Source: Spisula solida
Lineage: Eukaryota; Mollusca; Bivalvia; Venerida; Mactridae
Length of the DNA: 64,000 bases
NCBI GenBank assembly: GCA_947247005.1
Contig: OX365956.1
Coordinates: forward strand, 17,008,089 to 17,072,088
Reading direction: 5' to 3'
A program made the position numbers and the translations under genes. A model generated the notes under the pieces. That model searched no databases, was not told the DNA's origin, and saw only the letters and a program-made list of their open reading frames with translations. This document shows positions 35,866 through 48,915 of the stretch, one piece after another (position 1 is the stretch's first letter; every line of letters begins with the position of its first letter).

Positions 35866-37372
35866 ATTTGAAAGTGAAATGCAAGAAGCAGACGCATGCT
35901 TAAGCACAGAACTGGAAATGAAATATGCTAACGTCGACAACGATCTGAGAATTACAATAAGCTGAAGTGGCTTTTATTCTTTCGGAAATAGCAAGTCAGA
36001 AAATGAGTACAAGGCTAACGAGGTATTACCCTACAACATGTAATTTCTCTATTCTAGTCATTCATTAATGATTCGAATCAATAAATTGGAATATTACTGT
36101 GTGATTTCAATTAGCGCATAGTTCTATTGGAACAAAATAATATATTTCATATACGTTGTGAGTATGGTATGCAATGTATTCATCTCGTTTTGGATTCGCT
36201 AATGTACCAACGGTTTATCTTACTCTAAGCTTATTATATATACCCGTTCCATTTTATTTACACAAAGTATTCAAAGTGAATGTACTATTTTAGAATTTAA
36301 TGATAATGTATCATTGTAATTCTTAAATTATTTAGAGGCTAATTCACGACACAACCGGGCAGGGAGGTGATAATTCGTCCGAAAAATTAAAAATCACATC
36401 GAGGGCTTTATCCGGAGGGTAATAATTCATTCCGGGTGCATTATCACCTCATGGCCAGGTTCTGAAGTGTATTAATATATTAAGTATTTAATACAAATGT
36501 CCGTATATACAATATCAATGGAGAACAAACAAAGTAAATAGTATTGATGTAGTTATACACCAAGTGTTTAAATGTATTCAAATGGGACTGTAAATTTAAT
36601 AAGAGCGAAATATATTTGCATTAATATTATATAAGCAGTACCAAATGCAGCTTGTAACTGTCAATTCGACACAACGTCGGACTGAAAGGAATAATTTCGT
36701 ATTTAGTAATCTACACGGCCATCATAGAAGTGGTTCGTTCGCGGAAATAATGATTAAGTGTTCATAGTGAACGTCACATTTCGAAGGCAATGCCTTCACG
36801 CACTGGTCTCAAAGGAAACACTAACGTACACGGTGTTATTAGGATAAGAAACGGAAGCATTCGATCACTCAGCCCCAAGGAATTTATGGATACAGCAAGT
36901 ATGATAAACCATAGGGCAATATTACAGATTGGGAACATATTCAACATAAAGTGTATATAACTTGGTGATACGAGGTGGGAACAGCCACTAAAATATGAAA
37001 TAATCATCATACATATATGTAAAACTCAGTCACTGGTAGCAAAGTACTGCAAAAATGATCGCAAACCAATGTCGTTAGATAAAGCAATATTGACATTAGA
37101 CACTTTATTATTAGCATAATGAACATATTTGAGATGCAATATTGCTAATGCATATACATGTATAATGCTCAACCACTCGTCAGAATGTATGTTCACATAT
37201 GTTTCTATATTAAGAGGAAAGCCCGTTGACAATGCAACATACATGCAACAATACTCTATGGAAGACGAATTTGCACGCTACATAGTGCGAGATATTTTAT
37301 TATGAGGTTTTCCATGCTACTGAGACATACGATGGATATACCACGTGGTATGTGACGCAAGTGAAATATGTA

Positions 37373-38232
37373 CACTACGCCGAATTTCTAATTGGCCACC
37401 CTATACAATTTGATACTATGTGATATATACAATTAATACATATGATGTTGCGTTATGTTTTCATTCCACACGTTAATCTATCGATTTACAGAAATAAAAC
37501 ACGTGCTCAGGTACAAAATCATCCATCCGGAACGGTTAGTTCGAAATTGGTTTTATGCACATGGTGCGTGTGCAAGGTTTAAAATATGTCCTTATTTTGT
37601 TGGAACACATCCTCTGTGGATCTCCTTTTATGAAAAACTTCAAACCTCGCGAGAATGAGCAACGGGAACGCTTAAGCCGTCAGATGTATGCATGCACTTC
37701 AATAAATTTCTGTTTGACCACGTGTTTTTTAAATGTATTTTAGAAAAAGTGTTTGCAGAGGAATACAAATAATCAAAACCCGATGATGTCTACTTACATT
37801 GATTGGAAAACATGTTTCCCACAGTAGTTTGCGCTAAATAAAACGTTAATAAAGAGTTTGAATTTTTTTTAAAAGGCGTAGAGCACTTCGCTGTTTTTGG
37901 GTGGCGGTACTCATCATTCTGAGGGCTTTGACGAGTTCCACATTATGTAATCTCTCAAAGTTTGATGTTTTTCATAACAAGCAATCCACAGAGGATATAT
38001 TCCAACCAAATACAAACATTTTTCATCCCGTGCACGAGCACCACGTGCACAAGAGCCATTTCGCACTAACCGTTCCGCATGGATGATTTTGCAGAAAAAC
38101 ACGTGTTTTATTTCTGTAAATCGATAGATTAACGTGTGGAATGAAAACATAACGCAACATCATATGTATTGATTGAATATATCACATAGTATCAAATTTT
38201 ATAGGGTGGCCAATTAGAAATTCGGCGTAGTG
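37373..38232. mobile_element. 860-bp foldback element with TA flanks
   Basis: Long inverted arms (about 37373-37655 and 37930-38232) surround a loop of about 275 bp. Ends are CACTACGCCGAATTTC and its complement, flanked by TA. Arms share TTGGCCACCCTATA and ATGTTGCGTTATGTTTTCAT and are about nine-tenths identical by eye. Small open frames appear in each arm (for example MFSFHTLIYRFTEIKHV). They mirror each other because of the inverted repeat and match nothing I know. Confidence 0.85.
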
Positions 38233-40494
38233 TAAACACAATGTTTAAAACAACAGTGGGTATTTTACTATCATACCGATTTCAACGAGACATCTCGAAG
38301 CTCAAGCAGAGAATGAGTTCTATCCATGCCACTTAATATGTTTGTGCAAAATGTCAACAGTTTGCTCGGAACTGACTCATCTACGATCCAGGCAAAAACG
38401 GTGATCTTTTGTAGAAAACTACATAATTCGCGTGGGTAATCCTTTTTCTGGGCTTGAGCGTCGAGGGTGTCATATCAAAATCGATCAAAGAATAAAATAC
38501 TTACGATTGTTGTCTACTTTGTTTTAACATATTTTTACTTGCATTCTTAGCCAATATTTGCGTCTTATACTACGGGTGTATCCACCATCCTGCAGTGACA
38601 CATTTATATCATTCCGTTTATTCAGTTGATATATTATGACTGTGAATGTTTGTGGATAAGATATTTAAATATGATATTAGCATTGACAAAAGTGTGGCGC
38701 ATGCAATGTACAATGTAAACAATTTATTTAACGATATATCAAACATAGATATCATAATGATTATAGTTGTATAATGGAAACATAATTCATATATTAAGAA
38801 ACCATCACCGATATTCGTCAAAAGAAATGGGTGTAATTTCTCTTGTATTAAGGTAATACTATTCCGTAAACTTACAATAAGTACAATATCAATCATATTT
38901 AGGACGACGCCCATATAGGTTGGCTACGTGACTCCGGTATACAAATCATTAATGCTCTTTTATATGAAACACGAACCAAGGCTTTGAAAGTTTATTTTAC
39001 ACTACATGTGTACAACAAAGAACATATTAGGACGAGGTACTTGAAGAAGATCTAGAATGACAACATTTTACAACGATGGTCATACCATTTAGTGCCACAA
39101 TAAAAGAAAGATTAATATACAGAAGGTATTGTGTGCCTGAGGAGGGTGAATAATTATAGTTCGGTCAAACAGGAGCAAAGCGGCCTAGTGCTACACTGTA
39201 GTCTTATACAAACAACCCAGTAAGGTCATTATGTCATTGATCAACAGTCATACACAATAGTAATGCAATGACTTTTCCATTAACCGACTCTTGATAACAT
39301 ACCACGGCCTCGGATTGAATTCAAAATTTCGTGTTTTCCATGTGATCACTCAAAAAACACCAATGTTACACCGGGTAATGTTTCCTATATACCGACATTG
39401 ATCTTTTAATCAACCACTGAAAACATATCCTTGATTTCATTTCTCCAAAGTTATGAACCGGGAAAACTGAAACCTAATTATACAAGCCTGATGTCATTGT
39501 CGAAACTCTAGGGAGTAATATACAAATACCCAGACGGTCGTAGTCTACACTCGATCGTTTCCACTTGATTGTATCACATATCACATGATCAACGACCGTA
39601 ATATATGTAAATTATATATTTAACCACATGATGTAAGAGATGGTGGATAGTGTTTAATCAAATTTCACACAGAATCAATATAAATTTTATATAATTATGT
39701 TTGCCCCGGTCGTGTACTAAACAGCTGAAAAATCTCAACACTCAATTATTTCTGTTCTAATTTTCACAGTTGGTAGTAATAAGTATTGTGTAGATGAAAA
39801 AAGAAACTATACATGTTTTGTTATAGATATGATCATAAAATCATATGTGACATGACAGTTACCATAATTATACTTGCTCTAAGGTCTAAGACAAAGGAAT
39901 CCTTATGTTATAATATAAATTGTTCTCTTCAGGCCCTGTCAATTTAATTCCAAACTCATTTATCAGAATACTGGCGATGCAATTGCTTTAGGAAAACGCA
40001 ATGCTACCATTTGAAATAAATTCCATTATTGAATCAAATGTAGCATGCTACTCATACCGTCTTAGACAAATATTTCAGTAAACATTTATGTGGTATACAC
40101 ACTTAAGGCGGTTCTATATTGAGTAATTTCAAATTTCACGTTTCAGCTAAGTTATAGGATATTACCATGTAAGTTCGCAATTTACGTCTAACAGTTTGTG
40201 AATTTATGAGCAATAAATGCATTCTGTCGTATATTTTATTGGAAATTTTAGACATTTATGGTTATTGTTTTCGTTTATGTATGTCAAATATACAATACAA
40301 TCAAACAATACTTATTTCATATGTATTTTAAGCAAATAAATGTCAGAATACTAAACCGCATTGCATTTATTTTCAATTATGTTAGTTATTCTATATTCTA
40401 TACGTGTTTCATAAAAACAGTCAAAAGCATATACTAGTAGTAGTATTCCTATCTTATTTCAATGGTCCAAAACATATATAAGGCGTGTAGTTCA

Positions 40495-41130
40495 AAATTC
40501 AAAAGGCCACAAGGCCGCATATCCGCATTTATTTAACTTACATAACATATTAATGTGACCGTCATACAAGCTAGGGTAAAATGCGATACCTCGCTTATCA
40601 AAGTAAATGTAAAAACAGAACATAACACATCAGACACTTGAGGTAGCACTGAACAGAAACAGCGAAAAATGAATGCACATCCCGAAATACATCACATATA
40701 GCCGTTACAAGGCACAAAGAAAACTATAAACAATAACAAGAAAACATGAAATTAACAAGCTACAAAAACACAACACCCTACCCAGAGTACTGAATTTTTA
40801 TCTTAACCAGTGAAATTCAAAAGGCCACAAGGCCGCATATCCGCATTTATTTAACTTACAGAACATATTAATGTGACCGTCATACAAGCTAGGGTAAAAT
40901 CCGATACCTCGCTTATCAAAGTAAATGTATAAACAGAACATAACACATCAGACACTTGAGGTATCACTGAACAGAAACAGCGAACAATGAATGCACATCC
41001 CGAAATACATCACATATAGCCGTTACAAGGAACAAAGAAAACTATAAACAATAACAAGAAAACATGAAATTAACAAGCTACAAAAACACAACACCCTACC
41101 CAGAGTACTGAATTTTTATCTTAACCAGTG
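40495..41130 (+). repeat. 318-bp perfect-register tandem duplication
   Basis: AAATTCAAAAGGCCACAAGG begins at 40495 and again at 40813, and both units end in ATCTTAACCAGTG (40812 and 41130). The copies differ at only a handful of bases, so the event is young compared with the surrounding segmental duplication. Confidence 0.95.
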
Positions 41131-44100
41131 TAATATTGACTGCGTAACTACATTATATCAACTATGCCTCCTATATCGTTAATAACTTCGTTGAGACAAT
41201 GTACATGTATGTGAGCAAGAATGTGTGATAATGTTACATTTGTACGACGGACTACAGTAAACTGTTTCAGGACTGCTTATGTTATTTTGGCATGTTGTGA
41301 AACATAACAATGTAATAAATGTGATCGATAGGAATGAAATTATCTAAACATGAACATGGCCTCTGTATCTCAATGGTTAGTGCGTTTGTCGTCTAATCTG
41401 GCGACACGGGTTTAAATCCGGGTGGAGGCACACATATATATGCCTGCCATATTTTAGCGTTAAGCTGAGTTGCAAATAAAGGCTATGCTCGGCATTTTGA
41501 ACATGACTTTATGTGTGTTAATGACGGTGTGGCCGATATATAATCTCTCGAATGATTCCATCTATAACTTAACTGATTATGTTGACGTTAAACACATTCA
41601 TTTGACTTTCTCGGACACGTAATATCTCTGTTATGTAGATTGTGTACAGTGAATAACATTGGCTACCCTGTTAATTTCTAAACCATGCATTATTATGTTT
41701 CAAAATGCACTGGTCCGTGACTAAGTCTAATACTAAGCATTTTCAATTACAGACTTTCTACTGTCTGACAAACCAAAGTTCACTGCTCCCTTATACTTGT
41801 TTTTGCAACATTCGCAAATAATACGATTTTTCACAGAAGCATAAGTGTAGCTCGAGCGACAAATAAGTCTATATGTAAGAAGGTTTTCCGCGAGGAGTGT
41901 TTTATATGAACTGCAAAATTAAAGTGCGTATACTTAAATTCATTTATTCAGAATAATCGGAGGAACTGTCTGATTGCACCTCGTACATGTACATACATTT
42001 CATTGTGTACTAAAAGATACAAGTAGTTGTTTTCAATATAAGTTTGTCGCGTTGCACTCAATAAACACATATGTATCTAATAAATGATACACAATAACAA
42101 AGACACTCTTTGAACATCTTTCAAATATATATTTGTGCTCAGACATTACAACATACGATGATCGGGATAAATGTCAATTTACTGGAGTAACTCTAAAGTA
42201 TTTCGACTCTTGTGTGTTGCAATTTAAACTAGATTTAATCTAGATGTATTGCTAGTCTAGAAGTTGACTTATCGACCTACATCAAATTCATTAGCCAGAG
42301 TTAAATCAGCAAGAAGGGCTTGAAGGAGGGTTTGAAGTAACATCTTCAGACACGGAAGAAAATCAATAAACATCTAATTAAAAACATAACCTTTCTGTCT
42401 AGAAATAAACGCAAGAAGTAACAAAACCGAACATAAGCAAACCGCAATCACACCAAAGCTGTGTTATACCAAACACTAAAGTTAAAAATAAAAATGATTT
42501 TTTAAACGTCAGATCAATTATTGATTACGTAACACGGATGCATGGTTACTCGCAATCTTCATAGGTCAAGCTTGAAAAGGAAATGAAAACTATCTTTTTA
42601 AAAGGTTCGGTAAATGTAAAGCATAGCATTTGAAACGTTCACGCCCCCGTTGGCATAAACCACATGTTTCACAATGTTAAACGTTACGCATTGCTATAAC
42701 AACGAAGTGACAAGGGGGTCACTACGCATGTGTTTAGGCATTTATTTGTCACTGTCTTTACCAATGCGGAAATCCAATGGCCGACCTTGTGTTGCATGTC
42801 TGCATTATCCACGTTATAGGTTGTGGTATTTGTTCTCCTGGAGATTCGTTATTGTTCTTTGGCGTTTAATCTAATTATGTTTGACTGACTGGTGTGCTAG
42901 GCTATCGGGTTTCGTTGGTGTAAATGTTCCTTTTCGTCTATGTGTTCATGTTTATGCTTCTAATTGCTTTTCTATTTTTGCTGAGTGCTTCTCCCTCTGT
43001 TTGATTCATTATCGTCCTTTCGTGGGACAGGGTCATATTACATTTTTTATCTATTTTGCCATTCTGTAAAATATGTGTATATTCCTAATGTTTGTACTAA
43101 TGATTATTTAAGTTGAACAAACATAAATTGGCCGAGCTAAATTAAGCACATGTAAATGAACACAATACTGACCTTCACATCAATTCTAATTAACTGGCAG
43201 ACATGATAATGCTGCAAACTAAAACCCTTGTCAAGCCATATACCTCACGGGCTTCAATTGACTAGTGCATATTAGAGGCAACAGAACATAGCTTGTTCGA
43301 ATTTTGCCCATACACAGACGGATGCGGAAAGCGCTTATTTAACACGCACACCGAGTCATGGTATACCGGCTTTATAAGCACTTCATTATCCGACACAAGA
43401 TCAACGACGTGGGACAGAAGGCCGACAGTTAATGATCTGTAAACACCACACGTAGATTTTCTAACGTCTCATTTATCCTCCCTTTCAAGGCAGACGATAG
43501 TTTCTTTAACGCCAATACTGGTCATTTACAAGTAAATATACCGTGATGCACTGTAATTACAATACCAAGACAACCAAATTGATAACCATCTGTTATCACC
43601 AAGTGACAATTCGATTACATCATGTGCGTGCTTTGTGTCAGTATTGCATCCCATAGCAGTTGCTTTACATTCAATACATATAAAAAAATTTATAGTCTTC
43701 GGAGTTGGAGAGTTTAGCTTGTATTTATCTAAATGTTTTGGGTCGGCAGACCATCAGCCTGATATACAACTCCAATATAACAACTGTCAAAGGTTGGTTG
43801 ACAGGCCGATCTTAACTTAACATTTTTTCACTTTTAACGCTGAATACTTCGATGAATATGCGTAACCTTTTTTTGTTTTCTTATATTTTTTTCAGTCGGG
43901 TCGCAGACCATTAATTTTGGTAATTGCCATTACGTCATGACATTGGTGAGCAACGTAATTGTATTATGTACATCTCTTTTAACTAAGGGTATTTTATTAC
44001 CCGCTAGGAAATATTCGACATTGTAACTAACTCAATGGCAGTCTAGACGTGTCACATTTAATTTTTCGTAAGTCGCTACATTACGACACTAAATGCCTTG

Positions 44101-44668
44101 CATAACCACTAAAGTACTAGTGTTTAAGTTAGTAATATTACTTTTGCGCGTAAAACCTTGATGCAATAAACAACATAAGGTTGCTCGAAAATAACATAAT
44201 TACAATAATTGTATAATGGTATAACATCATTACACTACAGCCTAATTCAATCTGACACCTTTCTCCACAAATGTATAATAAATATCTTAAATATTTACTG
44301 GCCTGACAAGATCACCAATGAAAAAGCAAGAACAATAGCACGAATAATAAGATCAGCACCCGTTTAAAGGAGATAATAGGAAAATAGATAAGACACGTGC
44401 TTTGATCGGACAACACCAACAACGCCAGATTGGCCCCGAAATGGACTCTTGGGTGAATAGAACAAGATGCAGGCCGATAGAAACATGGAGACGTACTGTT
44501 GGAAAGAAAGGTAACGACTACCATAGCAGCAAATAACATATATAAATGCAGGCAACTCATGCACAGCCATATTCATCACTGAGACAGAATGAATTAAAAA
44601 TTAATATAACAAGTCAATTCCATATGAGCCATATCAATTAGTTCCAGCTAATATAATTGCGTATTGAC
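41131..44668. other. Non-coding DNA containing one SINE
   Basis: Apart from the SINE at 41357-41505 I see only short frames without family motifs, including mirror frames at 44312-44579. Confidence 0.45.
41357..41505 (+). repeat. SINE family S2, copy 2
   Basis: Head GGCCTCTGTATCTCAATGGT with box A, CGTCTAATCTGGCGACACG, then box B GGGTTTAAATCCGGG, and a tail with GGAGGCAC, TATGCCTGCCATATTTT and GGCTATGCTCGGCAT. This is the better preserved of the two S2 copies. Confidence 0.78.
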
Positions 44669-44927
44669 CTGGCCACAATCTCCCGAAGCATCTCAAGTAG
44701 AAATCTCAACTCAAATTGAGATTTTGCTCAAGTCAAGAGTATGAATATGAGATCATTCTTAAGTTTTATGCTCAAATTATTTCCTGTAATAAACTCAGAC
44801 CAATGTATCTGTTTTGAGGCGCCAACATTTAGAGTCTTGTCTCCCATGGAAATTATCTCAAAGACACATGACCGTATTTGAGATTTATCTCAACTCAGAT
44901 TGAAATGCTTCGTGAGATCGGGGCCTG
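44669..44927 (+). mobile_element. MITE with CAGGCCCCGATCTC ends
   Basis: A 259-bp element. Left end CTGGCCACAATCTCCCGAAG and reversed right end CAGGCCCCGATCTCACGAAG both continue CATYTCAA. It is rich in ATCTCAA/TTGAGAT subterminal words. No clear target duplication. It resembles a very common molluscan short element (recall). Confidence 0.7.
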
Positions 44928-45069
44928 TGTACTGTTTTACTAACATTGTGTAAATGTCACGAAAATCTACGTATACATATTTCACTTACGCATATTCCTA
45001 AGTGCATTTTACTAATCCATCGCAAGTTGTAGGATACATTTACGTAAAAATTTAAATACTAAACGTAGT

Positions 45070-45221
45070 CCGGGGGTGGTGTTCAATATTGATCTTATTT
45101 AATTGGAGAATAAGGATAGCCAATCATATCGCCTGTACTGACCAAGAGTTTAATATGGTATGCTCTGATTGGTTGTCCTTATCCTTAAGTCAAGTAAGGT
45201 CAATATTGAATACCATCCCAG
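45070..45221 (+). mobile_element. Short MITE with TTCAATATTGA ends
   Basis: A 152-bp palindromic element. Left CCGGGGGTGGTGTTCAATAT and reversed right CTGGGATGGTATTCAATATT are followed by matching GACCTTA and CCAATCA blocks. Confidence 0.75.
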
Positions 45222-45705
45222 ATCACAATAATACAAATATAACGGGAACCGGAATGAATAAATATGCATAAACGTCCGATAAGTTTTGATGATTAATTAT
45301 GTTTTCGTAACTAATCACAGTCCATATAAACATGCGCCAGTCAAAATAAACAGTGCGGTTCAATGTTTCCTACGTTCATTGTGTTATCTTAGGGTCAGTC
45401 TCTCTTTGCGTAGAAGTACGCAAAGAAATACGAAAGAAAATGAGAAAATATATCTTCGTAAAATGCATTTGTGCAAATATAGAGCGGACAAGATACGATG
45501 GCACAATAACATTGTGTAAACGTCGCTGGTTGGATCAGTCCATATCAAAACGCGGTAAATATGATAAATATACAAAATACAGACAGCATACGAATGAACA
45601 AAATGGAACAAAATAATCAACGTACAACGGGATATACTAAGAAAAAAGGTGTACTACCAGTAGAACTGTAGAATACAAATCATTAACAAAAATAGCACAA
45701 AAGTA

Positions 45706-45785
45706 AGACTCGAACCAGTTACCTCCATCGATAATAGTATTGTATATCCAAAGCTTTACCAACTAAGCTAGCGAAGCACATGTAG
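45706..45785 (-). repeat. tRNA-like sequence (SINE head or tRNA pseudogene)
   Basis: On the minus strand a perfect box A form TAGCTTAGTTGGT is followed by a strong box B, GGTTCGAGTCTTA. The acceptor strands (GCTTCGC against TTACTTTTG) do not pair, which argues against a functional tRNA. Confidence 0.5.
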
Positions 45786-46003
45786 AAATGCCTCGTGTAT
45801 TTGCTCATATTGCGAAAAAGTAATACGAAACAAGCGTTTATTGACCATGACTGTAAATAAGCACCCATTTCTGTTGAAAATGAACCCGTCGGCTAATTAG
45901 CATGAGTAAATGTTATAGTGCCTTCATATCTTGGCCGCACTATAGTATCGTCGTTTCAATTTACGAGCTTAATATATTCAATGTTAAAAGTCAGAATTGT
46001 AAA

Positions 46004-46260
46004 AGTCAACAAGAGATGTTTGTCAAACATGTATTACCATAGTCATTAATGTTAAAAGTCACAGACATATTAACCTTTGACCTACTGACCTCAAAATCAA
46101 TAGGCCTCATCCATGTCACTGAATAACCTCCATGACACATTTACAGATTTTTGAAATATAGAGTAAACCATTCAGTCTACTGACCAACCGACCCACGTCG
46201 ACCGACCGACCGACCGACCGACATGCGCAAAGCAATATACTCCCTCATCAAAGATGAGCA
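46004..46260 (+). repeat. Dispersed repeat ending in (CGAC)n
   Basis: Begins ACAAGAGATGTTTGTCAAAC, contains ACCTTTGACCTACTGACCTC, ends with about six CGAC units (46198-46221) and GACATGCGCAAAGCAATATA. The phrases look like a repeat I associate with molluscs. No coding potential. Confidence 0.55.
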
Positions 46261-47075
46261 AAATTATATCACATGAAAATGATACTTTCATTATCTATTG
46301 TGGGCTCGTCTATTTGACAAACCTCTCATTTTCTTTATAGCACGTTATCATACTAACTGTATTATTATATACAATGGCTTTGATTTCACTTCCGCGACGT
46401 CAAACACGAGATAAAACTTAGTAAATAGTAGTTCAAAATATTTCCTGATCAAATACAGCATTATTGACCACGTTTTCAGGACTTTTCTTAGCGTATTAAA
46501 GTCATGGCTGGTGAGCCGATGTTACCGTATGCATAACACGTAGTAAATTTAAATCAAAATAGCCTGCAGTCAATGATTTCCATTCCAATGTTTCAAAATG
46601 ACTGAGGACAGACGAATGTGAAAATCCAAATATGGAAAAAGTCATTAAACACAGGTTTCCTCTGGCAAAACGCTCCTTATTACGAATCATTTCCCTGGAA
46701 CGTATATATTGTGACGTGGCTTGGCGTAAGGCATACACTAACACAAATAAGGGTATACATTATTAAAGACATAGTCCGTGGTTAATTAGTGCTCTCAAAA
46801 AGCTTCAGGCATCGATCAAATAAATACAGAGCACACCGATAGTGCAAGAGCAGAATATTTACAGCAGGTTTCTCGTGGTTGTCATTTTTATATACGTCCA
46901 CTATTCTAATTATTATTATCAGAATTATTATACCATATTTATATAACACTTTTATCACGTTATTACAGGTTCAAAAGTATATGTTCTTAAACAATTGTTA
47001 GTATTATTATTTTACCATATTTATATAGCACTTCTATCGTGTTATTTAAAATCAGTAGTTTTCGTTACTTACCCT
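46260..47075. other. Non-coding DNA, nothing firm
   Basis: A diverged direct repeat of about 90 bp (ATTTATATAACACTTTTATC near 46938, ATTTATATAGCACTTCTATC near 47018) is the only structure seen. Confidence 0.45.
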
Positions 47076-47079
47076 TTAA

Positions 47080-47609
47080 AGGGACTGCCTCACATATCAA
47101 AAATAAAATAAAATTGTCAAATATTCACATAATTTTGGTATAGTTGCCTGTATATCCCATAAACAACCAAACTGACCTCTAAAGTAACTTGAGAAACTTC
47201 AGCATTTTTAGTTATTTAGTATTTTTACATCAAAAATTTTATAGGGTATTTATACCCTATATAATTAACTGTACTATTACTTAAATTGCCTGAAATTTGT
47301 TTGCATTTGATGAAAACGAATAAAAAAAACGAACCAAATACCTCACTGATGTTTACGCTGTAGTTTGTTGATGTTACAGTTCAATCATGTGTGAATTACA
47401 TAACTCACAAAGCATGTTGGAAGGAAACTTAGCGATTTGTTTTCAAGAAAAAAATACTGAGTGGGTGATATCGAGAATGGTTAAAATTGCTTATCTGCAC
47501 CAAATCTTTTATAACGCAACTGACAGTGGCTTTCTATTACATCAATACTTGGTTAGGTTGGAAAATCACGATATACAAAATCTTAAGCCCAATCTGTGAG
47601 GCAGCATCT
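47080..47609 (+). mobile_element. MITE with TTAA flanks and TGCCTCACA ends
   Basis: A 530-bp element. Left AGGGACTGCCTCACA and reversed right AGATGCTGCCTCACA share their last nine bases and are directly preceded by TTAA on each side. A TTAA duplication fits piggyBac or Kolobok-type mobilisation. An internal 70-codon frame (47387-47599) lacks any known domain. Confidence 0.8.
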
Positions 47610-48221
47610 TTAAAATATCTCCGCTTGTTGAAATAACTAACATGATTGTACGATGAATAATAGCAACGCATAGTGTACTTTAAAAACACGTTTACACTAT
47701 ATTAGCATTCATCCTGTCATAATAAATGTAGCTCGGGGACCACATAGTTATATTTTTATTTTTTATTGAGGCCTAAAGCGATAGATAATATGGCCATCTG
47801 AAGCTGTGCTCGGTATTTTTGTGTCATCACGAAAAGTATAAATATACAAAATACAAAAGTTTTTTGGCGATCTATCTCGCGTTTCTTTCTAATACGAAAC
47901 GACAAAATATTAATTATTCGCATACCTCATTTAGCCAGCTGAGATACACCAAACGCTGATTATTGGGAACGAACTTAATCATCAATCTCTGTAAATATTT
48001 CCCTATTTTTAGTACATAACAATTGATCATTGGCTAATTAATAGTCGAGTGTTTTCGTTATTGTACTGTTAGACTGATTAAGATAATAAATCTGATTAGG
48101 CAATGGATGAACTGGTATATTCACGAGTGCCATGCAAAATGTTACAAGCTGTATTGCATGTAGAATGTATGAAACGTGTAATGCTATGAATATTAATAAT
48201 AATTATCATATATGCACTTGA

Positions 48222-48468
48222 CAATGTTTTCCCCCAGATGGGGGCGACGGGATCATATAGGAGTATTAGACATTTTTCGGAAATTGGTTGTCAACTTTTT
48301 CCTCCCATGTGCAGATAGTCCTGTCTAATCCCTTGGGGTGTGTTTGTTCTTTTGTTCTTCCCGTTCCCGGTCCATAAAATACGAGCCCAGTCTAATTCCC
48401 GCTACGTTTAACGACAGGGTTTTTCAAATTATAATTCTCCGTGCACCCCCCTCTGGGGGAAAACATTG
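48222..48468 (+). mobile_element. MITE with CAATGTTTTCCCCCAGA ends
   Basis: A 247-bp element with a perfect 17-bp terminal inverted repeat. The interior has repeated GTCTAATCCC/GTCTAATTCC words. Target duplication not evident. Confidence 0.8.
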
Positions 48469-48480
48469 ATAAATACAATA

Positions 48481-48915
48481 CTACTCAACGTTTGATCATA
48501 GTCAAGAAAACATTGAGCAAAATTATTATTAAAATATCATACAGTAAGCTGCTAAATTTCGAATGCTTTATGTGATGCATTAGGTTTGCCCTGGCATAAT
48601 GTCGTCTTTTCCTAGGTACAAGTACCTAATAATCCCTATGGATAGGGACCAAAGTGGCAAGAATAACCTGGAAATATTTGTCCATTTTTTATTCTCATAA
48701 TGAGCATGACGCAAAATCCCAAAATACGGCCAACAATCTATTATCAAATAAGTTTGAATGCGGCACAAACATTTGAGTGAGGTTTGGCTTATCAACACTT
48801 AGACATCTAAATTTAAAGCAATCTTTATTCGCTTACAATATAGCAGATGTAACCTAATCATTAATACAAAAAGTATTGGTCCATCTTTATCAATTTGCAA
48901 TGATTCAACGTGCAA
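48481..48915 (-). repeat. MITE family R2, reverse copy
   Basis: Starts with the family terminus CTACTCAACGTTTGATC at 48481. Its complement follows the order of 32281-32782 (AATAAAGATTGC, GTTGATAAGCC, GCCACTTTGGTCCC). The other terminus is eroded. Confidence 0.65.

Larger units (their letters stand above)
35715..41130 (+). repeat. Segmental duplication, copy B
   Basis: Collinear partner of 30100-35090 on the same strand. It carries its own 860-bp foldback insertion at 37373-38232 and a 318-bp tandem duplication at 40495-41130 and lacks the two MITEs of copy A. No intact gene is seen in either copy. Short hydrophobic minus-strand frames (36774-37010 and 38618-38914) align with decayed counterparts in copy A. 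Confidence 0.85.

Noticed and set aside
36774..37010. Multi-pass membrane protein exon (channel- or receptor-like)
   Set aside because: Hydrophobic peptides are suggestive but no family motif is secure, and the duplicated copy is broken. Kept only as a low-interest finding.
45706..45785. Functional tRNA genes at 45.7, 15.7, 24.1, 41.4 and 52.5 kb
   Set aside because: Box A and box B are present but acceptor stems do not pair and most have SINE bodies, so they are SINE heads or pseudogenes.
47387..47599. 70-codon gene
   Set aside because: Lies wholly within a MITE and shows no domain.
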